DNA from: Flaccisagitta enflata
Taxonomy: Eukaryota > Chaetognatha > Sagittoidea > Aphragmophora
Reading direction: 5' to 3'
Assembly: GCA_965153355.1 (NCBI GenBank)
Contig: OZ231127.1
Location: 81,592,001-81,656,000, forward strand
DNA: 64,000 nt
The notes under the pieces were generated by a model. That model had not been told where the DNA came from. It made no database searches and was given only the letters and a program-made list of their open reading frames with translations. The position numbers and the translations under genes are program-made. Shown in pieces: positions 44,795-57,386 of this stretch (positions are counted from its first letter, which is position 1; every line of letters starts with the position of its first letter).

Positions 44795-44877
44795 CAGACG
44801 TACGGACACACAGACGGACGGAAGGACGTACATAATTTTTGCCCCTGTGTCCTACAGGACATCGGCCCTTTGGGGCT
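44795..44877. repeat. Foldback-family end fragment
   Basis: GGACGTACGGACACACAGAC, then CCTGTGTCCTACAGGACATC and GGCCCTTTGGGGC. Only one end is present. Confidence 0.6.
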
Positions 44878-46632
44878 CGACAATATGGGTTGACTCGATA
44901 ATATGGGCCGACTTGACAATATGGGCCTACTCAACAATATGGGCCAACTTGACAATATTGGCCAACTTAACAATATGGGCCAACTTGACAATACACTTTT
45001 TATATCTTATAAGAGGCTAGTTTATGAGAGACATAAGCCTGAGATTTGCCAAAATATTAAGAACAAAATAAGAGATTACTCAGACTGAGATTTAGTTTTT
45101 GAAAAAAAGATTTTTTGGTGCTTTAATACAACAAATGACAAATAGTCAATTTCTTACAAAAACTGGTGGTTTTTATGAAAAAAATTTACTTTTGTTTTTG
45201 TTTTGTTTGTCACATTCAGCATGATATACTAAGTGTTGTATAGTAATGAAAAAGGTTTTTTACTATAAATACATAGAACATTACAAAGTTATTTATTTAT
45301 ATACTTTTTTCTCATATTTCACATGTCAAAAAAATAAGAACAATTTAAGAGAATTTGAGCCTCAAAACGGCAACAAATTTAAAAAAAAATGTTGTCCCTT
45401 ATGTATAAAAAAAAAGTGTATGGGCCAACTTAACAAAACGGGCCAACTTGACAAAACGGGCCAACTCGACAATATGGGCCAACTCGACAATATGGGCCAA
45501 CTCGACAATATGGGCCAACTCGACAATATGGGCCAACTCGACAATATGGGCCAACTCGACAATATGGGCCAACTCGACAATATGGGCCAACTCGACAATA
45601 TGGGCCAACTCGACAATATGGGCCAACTCGACAATATGGGCCAACTCAACAATATGGGCCAACTCGACAATATGGGCCAACTCGACAATATGGGCCAACT
45701 CGACAATATGGGCCAACTCGACAATATGGGCTAACTCGACAATATGGGCCAACTCGACAATATGGGCCAACTTAACAAAACGGGCCAACTTAACAATATG
45801 GGCCAACTAAGCAATATGGGCCAACTTGACAAACTGGGCCGACTTGACAAATCAGGCCGACTTGACAAAACAGGCCGACTTGACAAAACAGGCCGACTTG
45901 ACAAAACAGGCTGACTTGACAAAACAGGCCAACTTGACAAAACGGGCCCACTCAATAAAACAGGCCAACTTGACAAACTGGGCCGACTTGACAAATCAGG
46001 CCGACTTGACAAAACAGGCCGACTTGACAAAACAGGCCGACTTGACAAAACAGGCTGACTTGACAAAACAGGCCGACTTGACAAAACGGGCCCACTCAAT
46101 AAAACAGGCCAACTTGTCAAACTGGGCCGACTTGACAAATCAGGCCGACTTGACAAAACAAGCCGACTTGACAAAACAGGCTGACTTGACAAAACAGGCT
46201 GACTTGACAAAACGGGCCCACTCAATAAAACAGGCCAACTCGACAAAACAGGCTGACTTGACAAAACAGGCCAACTCGACAAAACAGGCCGACTCAACAA
46301 AACAGGCCGACTCGACAAAACAGGCCGACTCGACAAAACAGGCCGACTCGACAAAACAGGCCGACTTGACAAAACAGGCCGACTCGACAAAACAGGCCGA
46401 CTCGACAAAACGGGCCGACTCGACAAAACAGGCCGACTCAACAAAATGGGCCGACTTAACAAAACGGGCCGACTCAACAAAACGGGCGACTCAACAAAAC
46501 AGGCCTACTCAACAAAACAGGCCGACTCAACAAAATGGGCCTACTACACAAGACGGGCCTACTCAACCAGACGGGCCTACTTGACAAGATAGGCCTACTC
46601 GACAAGACGGGCTTACTCGACAAGACGGGCTA
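44878..46632. repeat. 18-bp minisatellite M1, right copy, split by a MITE
   Basis: Units of the complement CCAACTCGACAATATGGG. 44,878-44,993 and 45,419-46,632 are one array interrupted by the MITE. About 16 nearly perfect CAACTCGACAATATGGGC units (45,460-45,770) have no counterpart in the left copy. From about 45,720 the order of variants mirrors the left array (34,328 to 33,395). Confidence 0.95.
44994..45418. mobile_element. TA-flanked MITE, CACTTTT family, inserted in minisatellite
   Basis: CACTTTTTATATCTTATAAG at the left and TATAAAAAAAAAGTG at the right, with TA at 44,992-44,993 and 45,419-45,420. Taking it and one TA out restores a perfect unit junction GACAATATGGGCC, which fixes the boundaries and the TA target duplication. 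425 bp, no transposase. Confidence 0.95.
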
Positions 46633-46854
46633 GATTGACACACCCAACTCTAGATGTTGCTGTGTCTCTCAGTCGCGTCGTCGGTTCATCCAGGAGATTG
46701 CCCGTCAGTAACATTGCACCATTGCGTTTGGTTTTTAGTCATGAAATCATAACTATAAGACTGTCTAGTTTGTTTCTGTTTCTGTTTGTTTCTGTTTCTG
46801 TTTGTTACTTAGTTACGATGAAAAGTGTGGAAAGGCGGTAGTAAACGTGAGTGA

Positions 46855-46975
46855 GTGCGTGTGTGCGTGTGCGTGTGTGTGTGTGTTTTTTCGTGCGTAC
46901 ATGCGTGCATGTGTGTGCGTGCATGCGTGTGCGTGTGTGTGTTTGTGTGCATGCGAGTGTTTGCATGTGTCGAGT
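46855..46975. repeat. (GT)n-rich tract, right copy
   Basis: Inverted counterpart of 33,060-33,182. Confidence 0.9.
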
Positions 46976-47119
46976 GGCGGGGGCAGGATGGTTGTACGTC
47001 TCTTCCCACCTACCCAAGACGATGACTCAGCGTCACTTGTTGAATTAAATAATGAGGTGCCGTGTGTTTTACCTTATTTCATACCGATTGTTAAGAAGAG
47101 ATATCGATGTTCATGACTG

Positions 47120-47227
47120 TCTCTTCTCTTTCTCCGTCAGTTTCTCTTGTATTCCTCCCTCTCTTGTATTCCTCCCTCTCTTGTATTCCTCCCTCTCTTG
47201 TATTCCTTTCTTTCTTGTCTTTTTCCG

Positions 47228-47282
<55 letters not shown>

Positions 47283-47353
47283 CTCTTTCTTTCTTTCTCT
47301 CTTTCTCTCTTTCTTTCTTTCTCTCTTTCTCTCTTTCTCTCTTTCTCTCTCTT

Positions 47354-47422
<69 letters not shown>
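47120..47422. repeat. Polypyrimidine (CTTT)n/(CT)n tract, right copy
   Basis: Counterpart of 32,684-32,935, expanded by CTTT and CT units. Confidence 0.95.
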
Positions 47423-47424
<2 letters not shown>

Positions 47425-48861
47425 GTTGGATTTCCATTTTGATCCGACCGAATCACTGCGACAATAATGCGGTAACAAGAAATGGTCATGAGAATATATC
47501 TTCATTTACAACTAAACCTTGAAAATCTTTTTTTTAGATGAGGCGACTTTTCAAACCGAAAGATCAGATCTCTAAATAAAAGCAATATTGAAAAATCTGT
47601 TTAAGGCAAGAATGACGCGATCATGAAAATTAAATCTGAAAAATAGCAGTTATGCATGCGCTTGTTTTAAGACGGTTTAAAGGACATTTAATCGGCGATT
47701 CGAGTATAAAGTGATGGATCTTGATTATTTCCGACAATTTTTTGGAACAAAATGACTGCTCACGCTTAGGAACATAAAACACCATTTTTGGAAGAGGATA
47801 TCCAACGGAGAAGCCAAAAAGCACCCTCAACACGCTTTAACGAGTAAGATGAAAGGTCAGGGCTAAGAAAATCAAAAAATTCCACCAAATGGGCAAATGT
47901 TTTCAAAGTGTAACTCATATATTTAAATACTTATTCTATGTAGTCCCTCAAACAACGATCAGACATTTACCCGAGTGCTTTCACTGAAAGTTGCAGCATG
48001 AGGGGCCCATTTCTTTACAATACACCCTCAGGATTGAAAAAAAAAATTTTCCCCAATCTTGAAGTCTGAATTATCCACACATGATTTGGGCCACCAAGTT
48101 GATTATTTTAAGGAGTCAATCATATGCCCTTGTGATTATAATTATGTTGTATTTATTGAAAAATCTTAAAAGGAACAAGACCAGCGAGCAAAACATTGAG
48201 ATATCGATTTTTCTTTCATATTTTTTTAGTTGTGATTAAAAATATACACGTATTCATGTGCAATACATCAAGAGCTTTCGAATGATATGCGGCACTATAT
48301 GTTTTAAAGAGAAATATCAATTTTTATGAACAATTTTGTTTTTACTTGAGACTTACCCTTTCAACTGCAGCGCGTACACCTTTTTACGCTCGACGAACGC
48401 AGAACGAATCAACCACCGCGAAGCGGTCATTTTTCTCGAAAGTAATTTAACAAATGTACGCATGGGAGGAGGGGTGCGCATTGACCGATTTTGATGAAAT
48501 TTTAGACTCTTGCTCTTCTTTGTCTCCTCTTTCATATATATTTGAATCGCGCGTATGGAAGAAAAATGAGACCCCTTCCCGTTTTGTCAAAGTTGAGGCT
48601 CATTTTGACAATTTCCGCGGATCCCGTAAACCATTTTTCCTCCGTTTTTTCACGATTTCCTGGTGCTATATGACGTAATATGACACGCTTTCACATATCT
48701 TATATTGGTAGTAACTCATTACTTGATATTCACGATGTTTTATTGTATTACTAAGCTATCTTCTGCGCAGAAATTTTGCGATATTCAACGATATTTTTAC
48801 ACGACCTGATTGAGCGTCGTGACCGGTCGCTACTTTAAGCAAAGGTGATGACTTTATGTAC
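47423..48861. other. Unique parts of E and B, right copy; no gene
   Basis: Mirrors 32,202-32,680 and 41,257-42,186. The E/B fusion lies at 47,910/47,911. Confidence 0.65.
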
Positions 48862-49880
48862 ATATATATAACAAACCTTTCAAGTGTTTCTACCTCTTTT
48901 GAATCATCCTCAATAGACAGAAATGGTTCAACTGCCAGATTTGCAAATGTTTCTGTTGCTTCATCGAATGCCTTCCAAGTATTCCAGGCTGTTTTTTTTT
49001 GCCCTTGTTACAAAATGCAGATGTGGTATCTGAACTAGTGAATGCATGAAAAAAAAGAAAAGCTTTAGCTCTAGACTCACTTAGCTGGTTGTACAGAGTT
49101 CTGATACTAATGTACTGCATGTATTTTCCTGCTCCATATTCAACCCACACATCATCAACTTGAGCTGCTATTTTAAAGAAAAGTCCAACAAGAATGACAA
49201 TTACGTCTGAGTCAACTGTTTTATGCAAATGTTTGCATGTTATTTTCAATCATGTGCTTGAGGTGGAACATCATTCTTGTATCAGCTTCTTCATGGTAGC
49301 ATTGTGGCATGGAGACATCCTGATTAGATCGGATTTCAATACCATTGGTTATAATCTCTGATTTTTCCTCAGGAAAGGTGTGACAGCTGACTGCACTTGT
49401 GAGGAAAGAAAATAGTTCCTCTTTATTGGTGTCATCTTTCAGGAAATCTTGCCAATTACTTGGCAGTTTTGTTGAGGCAGCCACTTTTCGATGGATTCCT
49501 TTTAATTTTCCTCATTTTACTCTGGTGTCTTTCTTGTAAAGGTCCCAAACAATATCCAATCTCTGCACAGGACCTAAACATCTGGTCACTTATGGAATAA
49601 AGCTGTTTCTGAATACTCAGCAAATGTGTGAGCTGTTCCTGCCTTCAACATATGCACAATTGCTGCCCCATCAATAATTTTACCTTGAAAGGCGTTGGGA
49701 ATACTCTCAAGCTCATCATGGCTTATGAGTTCGACAATCTCAGATTTCTTGGCTGGAAGGTGTAGCTTCCCAAAGTCCGATAGTGATGTTGCGTATGATT
49801 GTATTTCACTAGCAAAAAAGTCAACTAAGTCTCCAGGTCTGCTTTGCAGTGCTAATAGCATCTTACCCATAAGTCTGTCT

Positions 49881-49885
<5 letters not shown>
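48862..49885 (-). pseudogene. Decayed HEEADTR-family gene (right copy)
   Basis: Near-identical inverted copy of 40,218-41,256. Here the codon before HEEADTR is TAC, so NWQDFL through HEEADTRMMFHLKHMIENN is one open frame (from 49,484 down). The stop after MQTFA, the break after SETALFHK and the A-run frameshift remain, so most disabling changes predate the duplication. It is therefore not functional. The C-terminal Cys-rich segment is absent. Confidence 0.8.

Positions 49886-49960
<75 letters not shown>
49885..49960. repeat. (CT)n microsatellite
   Basis: A pure CT tract, about 20 bp longer than the matching GA tract in the left copy. Confidence 0.95.
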
Positions 49961-49961
<1 letters not shown>

Positions 49962-49964
49962 CAG

Positions 49965-50455
49965 TCATGTGCAAGCGACTCTACATCCCGTTTTGTCAGT
50001 CTGTTGGCCTGTCCGTTGGTCCGTCCATTGGTCCATCCATCCGGCACAAAAAAAAAAAAAAAACAAGTTTTTTTTCAAAAAAAGTTGTTTCCAGGGCTTT
50101 GTATCTTGGCAAATTACATCATTTCCAGTTGATTTGACCCCTCTTTCAGAGAACATTTTTTTTTAAATAATTTTTGAATAAATTTGGGGGAAACCGACCC
50201 AAAAATTTTGAAGTTTTTGAAAAAAAAATTTTGTCTACAGGACCTTTGATCTAGGCAAATTAGGTAATTTCCTATTGTTTTGACCCCCCTTTTGAAGATA
50301 CTTTTTTGAAAAATTTTTCTCAACGGGCTTTTTTTGGGGCCCCTAGGGACCCCCGAAGGGCCCGTATATGAGGGCACCCCTTCTGAATCTTTCTTATACA
50401 TCATGAGGATTATGTAAAAAAAAATTCACACTTTGGTCCGGATTTGCAGTGATCA
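49965..50455 (-). repeat. CATATACGGGCCCTTC repeat with family S tail, right copy
   Basis: Inverted counterpart of 39,680-40,165. Confidence 0.8.
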
Positions 50456-50609
50456 CTGTAAATATCTTGCAGAGCTATCCCACTATCGGCAGAATACGTT
50501 GGGCAGACAGTACAATTTTTCAAAATGTCCTTTGAATTGCGCAGCTATATCCTGCTCCGAGTGTCTTCTCTAATATTAAAAAAAAAAAAAAGAATCAAGA
50601 CTTTAAAAC

Positions 50610-50893
50610 GACTTAGTGATGGACGGACAGTTGGACGGACCGACGGACCAACGAAAAAGTGGCTAATACTGTAATGTAGCACGCTATTAAACAAGGCCGG
50701 ATACACGGCTACCCCAGTCGCGTGCGGGTGGGCAGGGGCCATATTTGAGGTCAGTGGAGCATTTGGGCAGGAGCGGTATGGCCAAAAACCCCATAGACGC
50801 CGAAAAAGTAAAGTGTGACGGACCGACGGACGGACCGACGGACCGACGGACCGACAAAGCGGGGTGTAGAGTCGCGTAGCACGCGACTAAAAA
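50610..50893 (+). repeat. Two adjoining family S copies, right composite
   Basis: 50,694-50,893 is the cleanest copy in the window: leader ACAAGGCCGGATACACGGCT, arm AGTCGCGTGC, GGGTGGGCAGGGGCC, GACGGACCGACGG units, AAGCGGGGTGTAGAGTCGCG, arm GCACGCGACT and AAAAAG. 50,610-50,692 is a tail fragment of the second subtype. Confidence 0.9.
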
Positions 50894-51162
50894 GATCATT
50901 AGACCTTAGTCGCATGCGTCGGCATTTTCAGGAAAAGTCGGACAGACAGGCTGACAGACAGACAGACAGACAGACCGAAAATTATCTATAGTAATAAACT
51001 GTCAGCACATTCAGGATTTTGATACTCATAGAAATAATAGAATTTAAAAAATATTAGGAATACTATTGCTTAGATACTATTGTTAAGAATTTATTGCCAT
51101 AGCCATAGCCGTAGCAAGGACCACCAAAAAAGAATAATGCATCATTATACTAAATAAGCGGC

Positions 51163-51330
51163 GGCGCTGTCAAACGGTGTTGTCAAACGGTGTTGTTGAA
51201 CGGCGCTGTCAAACGGCGTTGTTAAACAGAGTTGTCAAACGGCGTTGTTAAACGGCGTTGTCAAACGGCGTTGTCAAACGGCGTTGTCAAACGGCATTGT
51301 CAAATGGCATTGTCAAATGGCATTGACAGT
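51163..51330. repeat. 13-bp minisatellite, right copy
   Basis: Counterpart of 38,815-38,990 (GGCGTTGTCAAAC units). Confidence 0.9.
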
Positions 51331-51522
51331 CTACACTGTTTCAGCCAAATCAGAAGCGGAAGAGGAGGCGGAAGCGGAAGCTATACCTTCTAAAATGGTG
51401 GAAGCTGAGGCTTTGCTTTTGGAAATAGTGGAAGCGGAAGCGGAAGCTGTCAATTTTTGAATATGCCAATTGGAAGCGGAAGCGGGAACTGTCCAAAAAT
51501 CTACCGCTTATGCATCTCTACT
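51331..51522. repeat. GGAAGC hexamer cluster, right copy
   Basis: Counterpart of 38,633-38,810. Confidence 0.7.
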
Positions 51523-51895
51523 CGATCGGCCCACTCAACTGATTCGGCCCACTCGACTCAATGGGCCCACTCGACTCAATCGACCCGCTTGACTTGATCG
51601 GCCCACACGACTCGATCGGCCCACACGACTCGATCGGCCCACTCGACGTGATCGGCCCACACGACTCGATCGGCCCACTCAACTCGATCGGCCCACTTGA
51701 CTCGATCGGCCCACTTGACTCAATCAGCCCACTCAACTCAATTTGCCCACTCGACTCAATTTGCCCACTTGACTCAATTTGCCCACTCGACTCAATTTGC
51801 CCACTCGACTCAATTTGCCCACTCAACTCAATTTGCCCACTCGACTCAATTTGCCCACTCGACTCAATTTGCCCGCTTGACTCAATCAGCCAACC
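51523..51895. repeat. 18-bp minisatellite M3, right copy
   Basis: CAATTTGCCCACTCGACT units, cleaner than the left copy. Confidence 0.93.
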
Positions 51896-53967
51896 AAAAA
51901 GCCTGGTGATAATGACAACTGTTTCTGGCCAGGTGGAGACCAGTTTTGATAGTTCCTGGGTAATTGCCCTGAAGAACAATGGGACGTTTGTTTGTCTGTC
52001 CATTAGGCAGTTTGTCCACTTATCCAGCTATTTGTCCCCCCTCAGGCCTGGAATCTGCCCTCCCAGGCCAGATATCTGCCCTCCCAGGCCAGATATCTGC
52101 CCTTCCAGGCCAGACATCTGCCCTTCCAGGCCAGATATCTGCCCTCTCCGGCCTGAAATCTACCTTCTTAGACTTCTAATCTGCCCTTTTGGGCAGCGGC
52201 CCAAAAGGGGACGAGGTCCTGTAGAACATAAGGTGAATCTGTCCGTACAGGGCTTCAAATCTGGCTTCTCAGGGCCTCAAATCTTCCCTTAGGCCTTGAA
52301 TCTGCTCTCTCATTCCTCTAATCTATCCCGTATGGCCTCACACAGGAAGCAGTTTGCCCTTACAGACTTGTCCCAGCCTTCTCAGGCTTCCAATTAGTCC
52401 AGCCAGCTTCCGCAGGCTTTGAATCAGCATTCAGGGAGCCCTCACCTTTGGGTGCTTCACAAAGCAAAAGTTCGGAGTATCCCTTCATCCTACTGGGGTA
52501 ATGTGCAGGAGCAAAAATCATAAAGATGACCATTTTTTTTTCAAAATTCCTTTATCTTCCGTTTTTGTTTTGGCCCTAAAGTTGCCACAGCTTTCCCAGA
52601 ATTCAGCAAAATCCTATGACGGCAAACTTTTGAAGGAAAATCAAGTGTTTCACCATACCTTCTACATTAGTATCAGGAAAATAACGGTACTCAAATGTTT
52701 TTTAAAAGACATAGTTTCTAGAGACACTTGGTGTATATATTTTTTTCATATTCTGACCTCAAAAGTAATTCTAACTATGCAATTTACATAAAAATAGACA
52801 AGGAAATCAAGGTCTTTGGTGAAATCTGTTTACATTTTTTTATTCTTGCCTGCGGTTGAAATTATATAACTCTCTAATGAAGGGAAATTTTGTATTTTCA
52901 AAAACATAGATTTCTCTGTAAACGATTTTCAAGGAGAACTATGTTTTTCGTTTTTTCATTTTTCCATTTTCTATGCAAATTTATAATTTCAACGGGCCCT
53001 AGGTCACTAACCAAAACTGATATTCTTAGTAATTTGCATTAAATTTTTTTTATCAATTTGATCTTTATTAGGTAATTTTTTTATTGTTAAGGGCAAATCA
53101 TGCAAAAAAATATCTATCTTAACATATTTCCATAATCATTTTTACAAAATCATTCAGTTTTATACATCTTTATTTTTCAATTTTAGCCCCCTATGAAATA
53201 CAAATGTTGCCTTTGGAAGATCACTGTCCTATGTAGTTTTGTTACAAAAAGGACAATTATTTGTTGTAAAAAATCATGTTTGTAAAAATAAACTAAAATA
53301 TTAGATCATAAGCTATGGAAGATCTATTGAAAAGGCAGATTAACAATTCTATGAAGAGTAGAAATTTGTTAAAGGCAATTCAAAGAATATTAGCATATCG
53401 TTTTATGCTACTGCATTAAGCAAATTAGGTCTTCAAAAACAATTTTCTAAAATACGGAAGACGAACAATTTTTGATAAAAGAAAAATGGTAAGGGTCTTA
53501 AAATTAGCTACTCTATATTAGGTAAAGAGGGTGAAAAGAAATAACCAACTTTTGCTATGTGAAGCACCCAACCCTCGCCCCTCAGGTCATCTTAAGCCCT
53601 TAATCAGCCCTAGTCAGGCTGAAAGAACAGGAATTTGTCCCCTTAAAGACTATCACCCTGCTTACTCCCACTCCAATTAACAACCATACAAGGCAGAGCA
53701 ATGGGTATTGCTGACCAGATATTGCCTGTTGACACCGGCGGCAGGCCCAACATGTCTGTCAGTAGCGTCGTCCGACAGTAGGTCATAATTGTTCCATTGT
53801 TGGCGGTTTTTTGTCTGGAATTGCGACTAAAAGACTTTCCATCCGTCCTTTTCCTATACCTAGGGGAAGCGGAAGCTCTTTGAATGGCAAGGAATATTGC
53901 AAGGAAATTTTTTTCAAAAAAGCTGAAAAACTAAAGGCCACATCTTAGTTACTTAATTGAAAATAAA
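51896..53967. repeat. Foldback-like CCAGGCCAGATATCTGCCCT units and AT-rich part of B, right copy
   Basis: 52,030-52,170 has four or five near-perfect CCAGGCCAGATATCTGCCCT units, and 52,190-52,225 has a foldback end (GGCCCAAAAGGGGACGAGGT) that is lost in the left copy. The rest mirrors 36,191-37,750 and has no gene. Confidence 0.7.
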
Positions 53968-54320
53968 CCCAGCTACTCGATCAGACTTGGCTACTCAATC
54001 AGACCAAGCTACTCAATCAGACCAAGCTAATTAATCAGACCCAGCTACTCGATCAGACCCAGCTACTCGATCAGACCCGGCTACTCGATCAGACCCGGCT
54101 ACTCGATCAGACCCGGCTACTCAATCAGACCCGGCTACTCGATCAGACCCGGCTACTCAATCAGACCCGGCTACTTGATCAGACCCGGCTACTTGATCAG
54201 ACCCGGCTATTTGATCAAACCCGGCTACTTCTTCAATCCCGGCTACTTGATCAGATCCTGGCTGCTGCATCAGACCCGGCTACTCAAATAGACCCGGCTA
54301 CTTGATCTGACTCGGCTAAT
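53968..54320. repeat. 18-bp minisatellite M2, right copy
   Basis: CTACTCGATCAGACCCGG units. Confidence 0.93.
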
Positions 54321-55549
54321 TTTTCAGACCATAATGGCATAACTTGAAGTCCATGATGGCATACGAAGAAGTACATGATGGCATAGGAGGAAGTCCATGA
54401 TGGCATACCTTGAAGTCCAATAGTCCATGATAGCATATCTAAAAGTGTAACAATAAAAGAAGATCACCAAAAAATTTTTCCAAAAAAAAAATTTTCAAAA
54501 CAAAATTTGAATTTTTTTAAGTCCAGGAAATAATGTTACAAGTAAGGATGTGGAAGCGGTCGTTTTTAGTAACGCTTCCACCGCGTCCGCTTCCGCTTCC
54601 GCTTCCGCTTCCATTTTGTAGTAAAAATACTAGTAGCTATCCCATCCTCCAAAATGGAAGCGGTCAATCGCTTCCACATCCCTAGTTACAAGACTAGATA
54701 AATCAAAAATACCCTTATATCTTCTTAACCAATACTCAGAATTTACTGAAATCTTGCAGGGGAGCTTTAATTGCTGTAATGAACCTTCACGATGAGTTGG
54801 AACAACATTAGTGAACCTTTACTACCCTTCCCCTATGTAAATTGCACAAGTCCAGGAATCAATATTACTAGCAAAATACCCTAATATCATCTAAACCAAT
54901 ACTCAAAATTATCTGAAATCTTGCAGGGGAGCTTTAATTGATGCACTGAACCTTCACAACAAGTTTGAACAACATTGGTGAACATTTACCACCCTTCCCC
55001 TATGTAAATTGCACAAGTCCAGGAAATAATATTGCTACAAAGATAATAGGCAAAGGGTATTAAATATTTATGAATGTTGTTGAAAGTTGGTACAAAGGTT
55101 AGTAATGCCCTAAAAATAACACTGACCAAGTTTCATCAACATCTGAGTACTGGTTCTCAAGTTTTCGAGGGTTGACACAAACGACAACAACAACGGCTTA
55201 CTACACGATCAAGGCTATGTTATAGACCACATCGAGAAATAGCTCGATGTGGCCAAAAAAGGTTTGAGGAACACAGCCATCCGATTTGTTGCGCAAATCG
55301 CGACCTGTATTATGTATATATCATATATTGTTTTCCGAGGCTTTAGAGGAAGAGGATTGTTCAGTGGACCTTTTTTTACTTACAGATATTTTTTAGAGAT
55401 TACTAAAGCTGACCTAGATATGATCCAAAGATTACACACCATTCACAAGATACTTCATTCTTATGTTCTTAGTCAGTACGTATTAGCCATAACTCGGCCA
55501 TGTTTTCTCACTTTCGCTCACTTGCACATTTTCTTGTTTACTCGCATTT
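54321..55549. repeat. Hairpins and short tandem repeats of B, right copy
   Basis: Mirrors 34,614-35,830, including the CACATCGAG/CTCGATGTG hairpin (about 55,229-55,253) and the duplicated AGCTTTAATTG region. No gene; the 55,249-55,791 frame ends in microsatellite translation and is broken in the left copy. Confidence 0.7.
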
Positions 55550-55735
<186 letters not shown>

Positions 55736-55959
55736 AACATTCATTAGAGGCTCCGTCCATCCGTTGGTCCGTGATACACGATCGCACGTGACTGGTTTTG
55801 GTCATGTACTATCCTGGTTTCTTCATATGTCTTTCGTCAGGACAAGACTCAAGAGCCAGGTTTTGCTACATTCATAAGATCGCACTTAAAACGTCACGAT
55901 TTAGTAAAGGATCGGAAAGTTGGGACCTTTAGATTTGACCACTAGTTAAAAACCTCTAA

Positions 55960-56740
55960 AGTGGATCAGCACACAACAAAATTACGCTCCGAGAATACAG
56001 AATAACGAAAATTCAAATACCGCCTTTGCCGCCCCCATAACAATTCAAAACGAACTCAAAAACGAAGAATATGTCAATACGCATCACTTATGAAACTTTT
56101 TTTGGAAAAAATGTTCGCCCGTATGTAATTGGCGTTTTTGCGTTATTTTACCGTCTTATTGACGGTGGGACACCGTGATGAAGCAAAAAACACGCTCAGC
56201 ATGCTTAAACAAGTGAGAAAAAATATGTGGGTACGTTGTATCAAAAAATTCCACCAAATCGACTAATGTTTTCATAGTGCTTTCCAAAATTCCTCCTTTC
56301 CAAAATTCCTCTCCTCCAAAATTCCTCTCCTCTAAAATACTTAGATGAAAGTGAAGAGGAAAATTCCCCCCTGGCCACAATTATACTACAAAGTTACAAT
56401 GTGAGAGACAGATAGAGAAATTTGCTCGCCGTCGATATGAACCGGATGCCACAAAACAAAAGAACAACCATAGTTACAACCATGAGTTGCTACTTGTTGT
56501 TGTTGTTGTTTTTTATTTTTGTTGTTGTTTTGCGGTTCCCACGATAATTCTCTTATCAAATACCTAAAATCAACCCTCACTTGCTTTAAATCAGCCCTCA
56601 CAGAATCAAAATCAGACCTCACAAGCCTTTTACCGATAATGGCGGCTATCGCCAACTGGAAGAAATTGTAAGTGGTGTTTTGTTAAAAACGATTTTGCAT
56701 TTTCTTTCATGATCTTAAATGAAATTTATTGCACAAGTAA
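55960..56740. other. Flank right of the composite, no gene
   Basis: Contains an inverted CACTTTGAAAAC-type terminus ending at 56,279 (ATTCCACCAAATCGACTAAT then GTTTTCATAGTG), a triplet CCAAAATTCCTC repeat and a short TTG tract at 56,497-56,530. Confidence 0.55.
56150..56279 (-). repeat. Terminus of the CACTTTGAAAACATT repeat family, inverted
   Basis: AACACGCTCAGCATGCTTAA and TCAAAAAATTCCACCAAATC align with the E segment end (47,825-47,910). Confidence 0.65.
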
Positions 56741-56745
56741 AAAAG

Positions 56746-56895
56746 AAAAGAGAGAGAGAGAGAGAGAGAAAATGAGAGATATAGAGAGAGTGGGAGAAAG
56801 AGAGAGATGAAAGAGAAAAAAGAGAGAGATGAAAGAGAAAAAAGAGAGAAAAAGAAAAAAAAAGAGAGAGAGAAAGGTAGAAAGAAATGAGAGAT
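56746..56895. repeat. Purine-rich (GA)n tract
   Basis: GAGAGA and GAAAAA units. Confidence 0.93.
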
Positions 56896-57190
56896 ATTTG
56901 CATATAGAAATTAAAAAAGATTTAAGAATTGGTCAAACAGCACTCTGCTCTGTTTAAAAAATTGTAAAAAAGTTCCCTCTTTCCCCCTGTAATAATTTCA
57001 ACCCCAGCCACATATGAGTCACTACCCAAATTACTCAAAACAAAGGAAAAATAAGAAAAATAATTTCTAAGCGGAACTCGTAGATGTTTTTAAATTTTTT
57101 CCCTCTTAGGCTTAGAGCCCCTAACACAATTACTGAAGCTTGAAAAGAGAACTGATCAGGAATGATCACTCCTAGATTTATAAAAGTTCA
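56896..57190. other. Intergenic, no gene
   Basis: GTAAAAAAGTTCCCTCTTTC and TTTCAACCCCAGCC resemble 13,070-13,115 (GTAAAAAAGTGCCCTCTTTC), a diverged dispersed repeat. Confidence 0.5.
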
Positions 57191-57312
57191 TTATTGTGTC
57201 CTACAAGATATATGCCCCTTGAGGCCATTGCTCAGCTCTCAGCTTATCACTTAAAAACACCAAAAAAGTAGGGCAACAGATACTGCTGACCATATGTGAT
57301 CTTTTAATGAAT
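57191..57312. repeat. Foldback-family end, diverged
   Basis: TGTGTCCTACAAGATATATG, CCCCTTGAGGCC, and AGGGCAACAGATACTGCTGA as in 24,300-24,420. Confidence 0.6.
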
Positions 57313-57314
57313 TG

Positions 57315-57317
<3 letters not shown>

Positions 57318-57381
<64 letters not shown>
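57318..57381. repeat. (CT)n microsatellite
   Basis: A CT tract of about 32 units. Confidence 0.96.
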
Positions 57382-57386
<5 letters not shown>

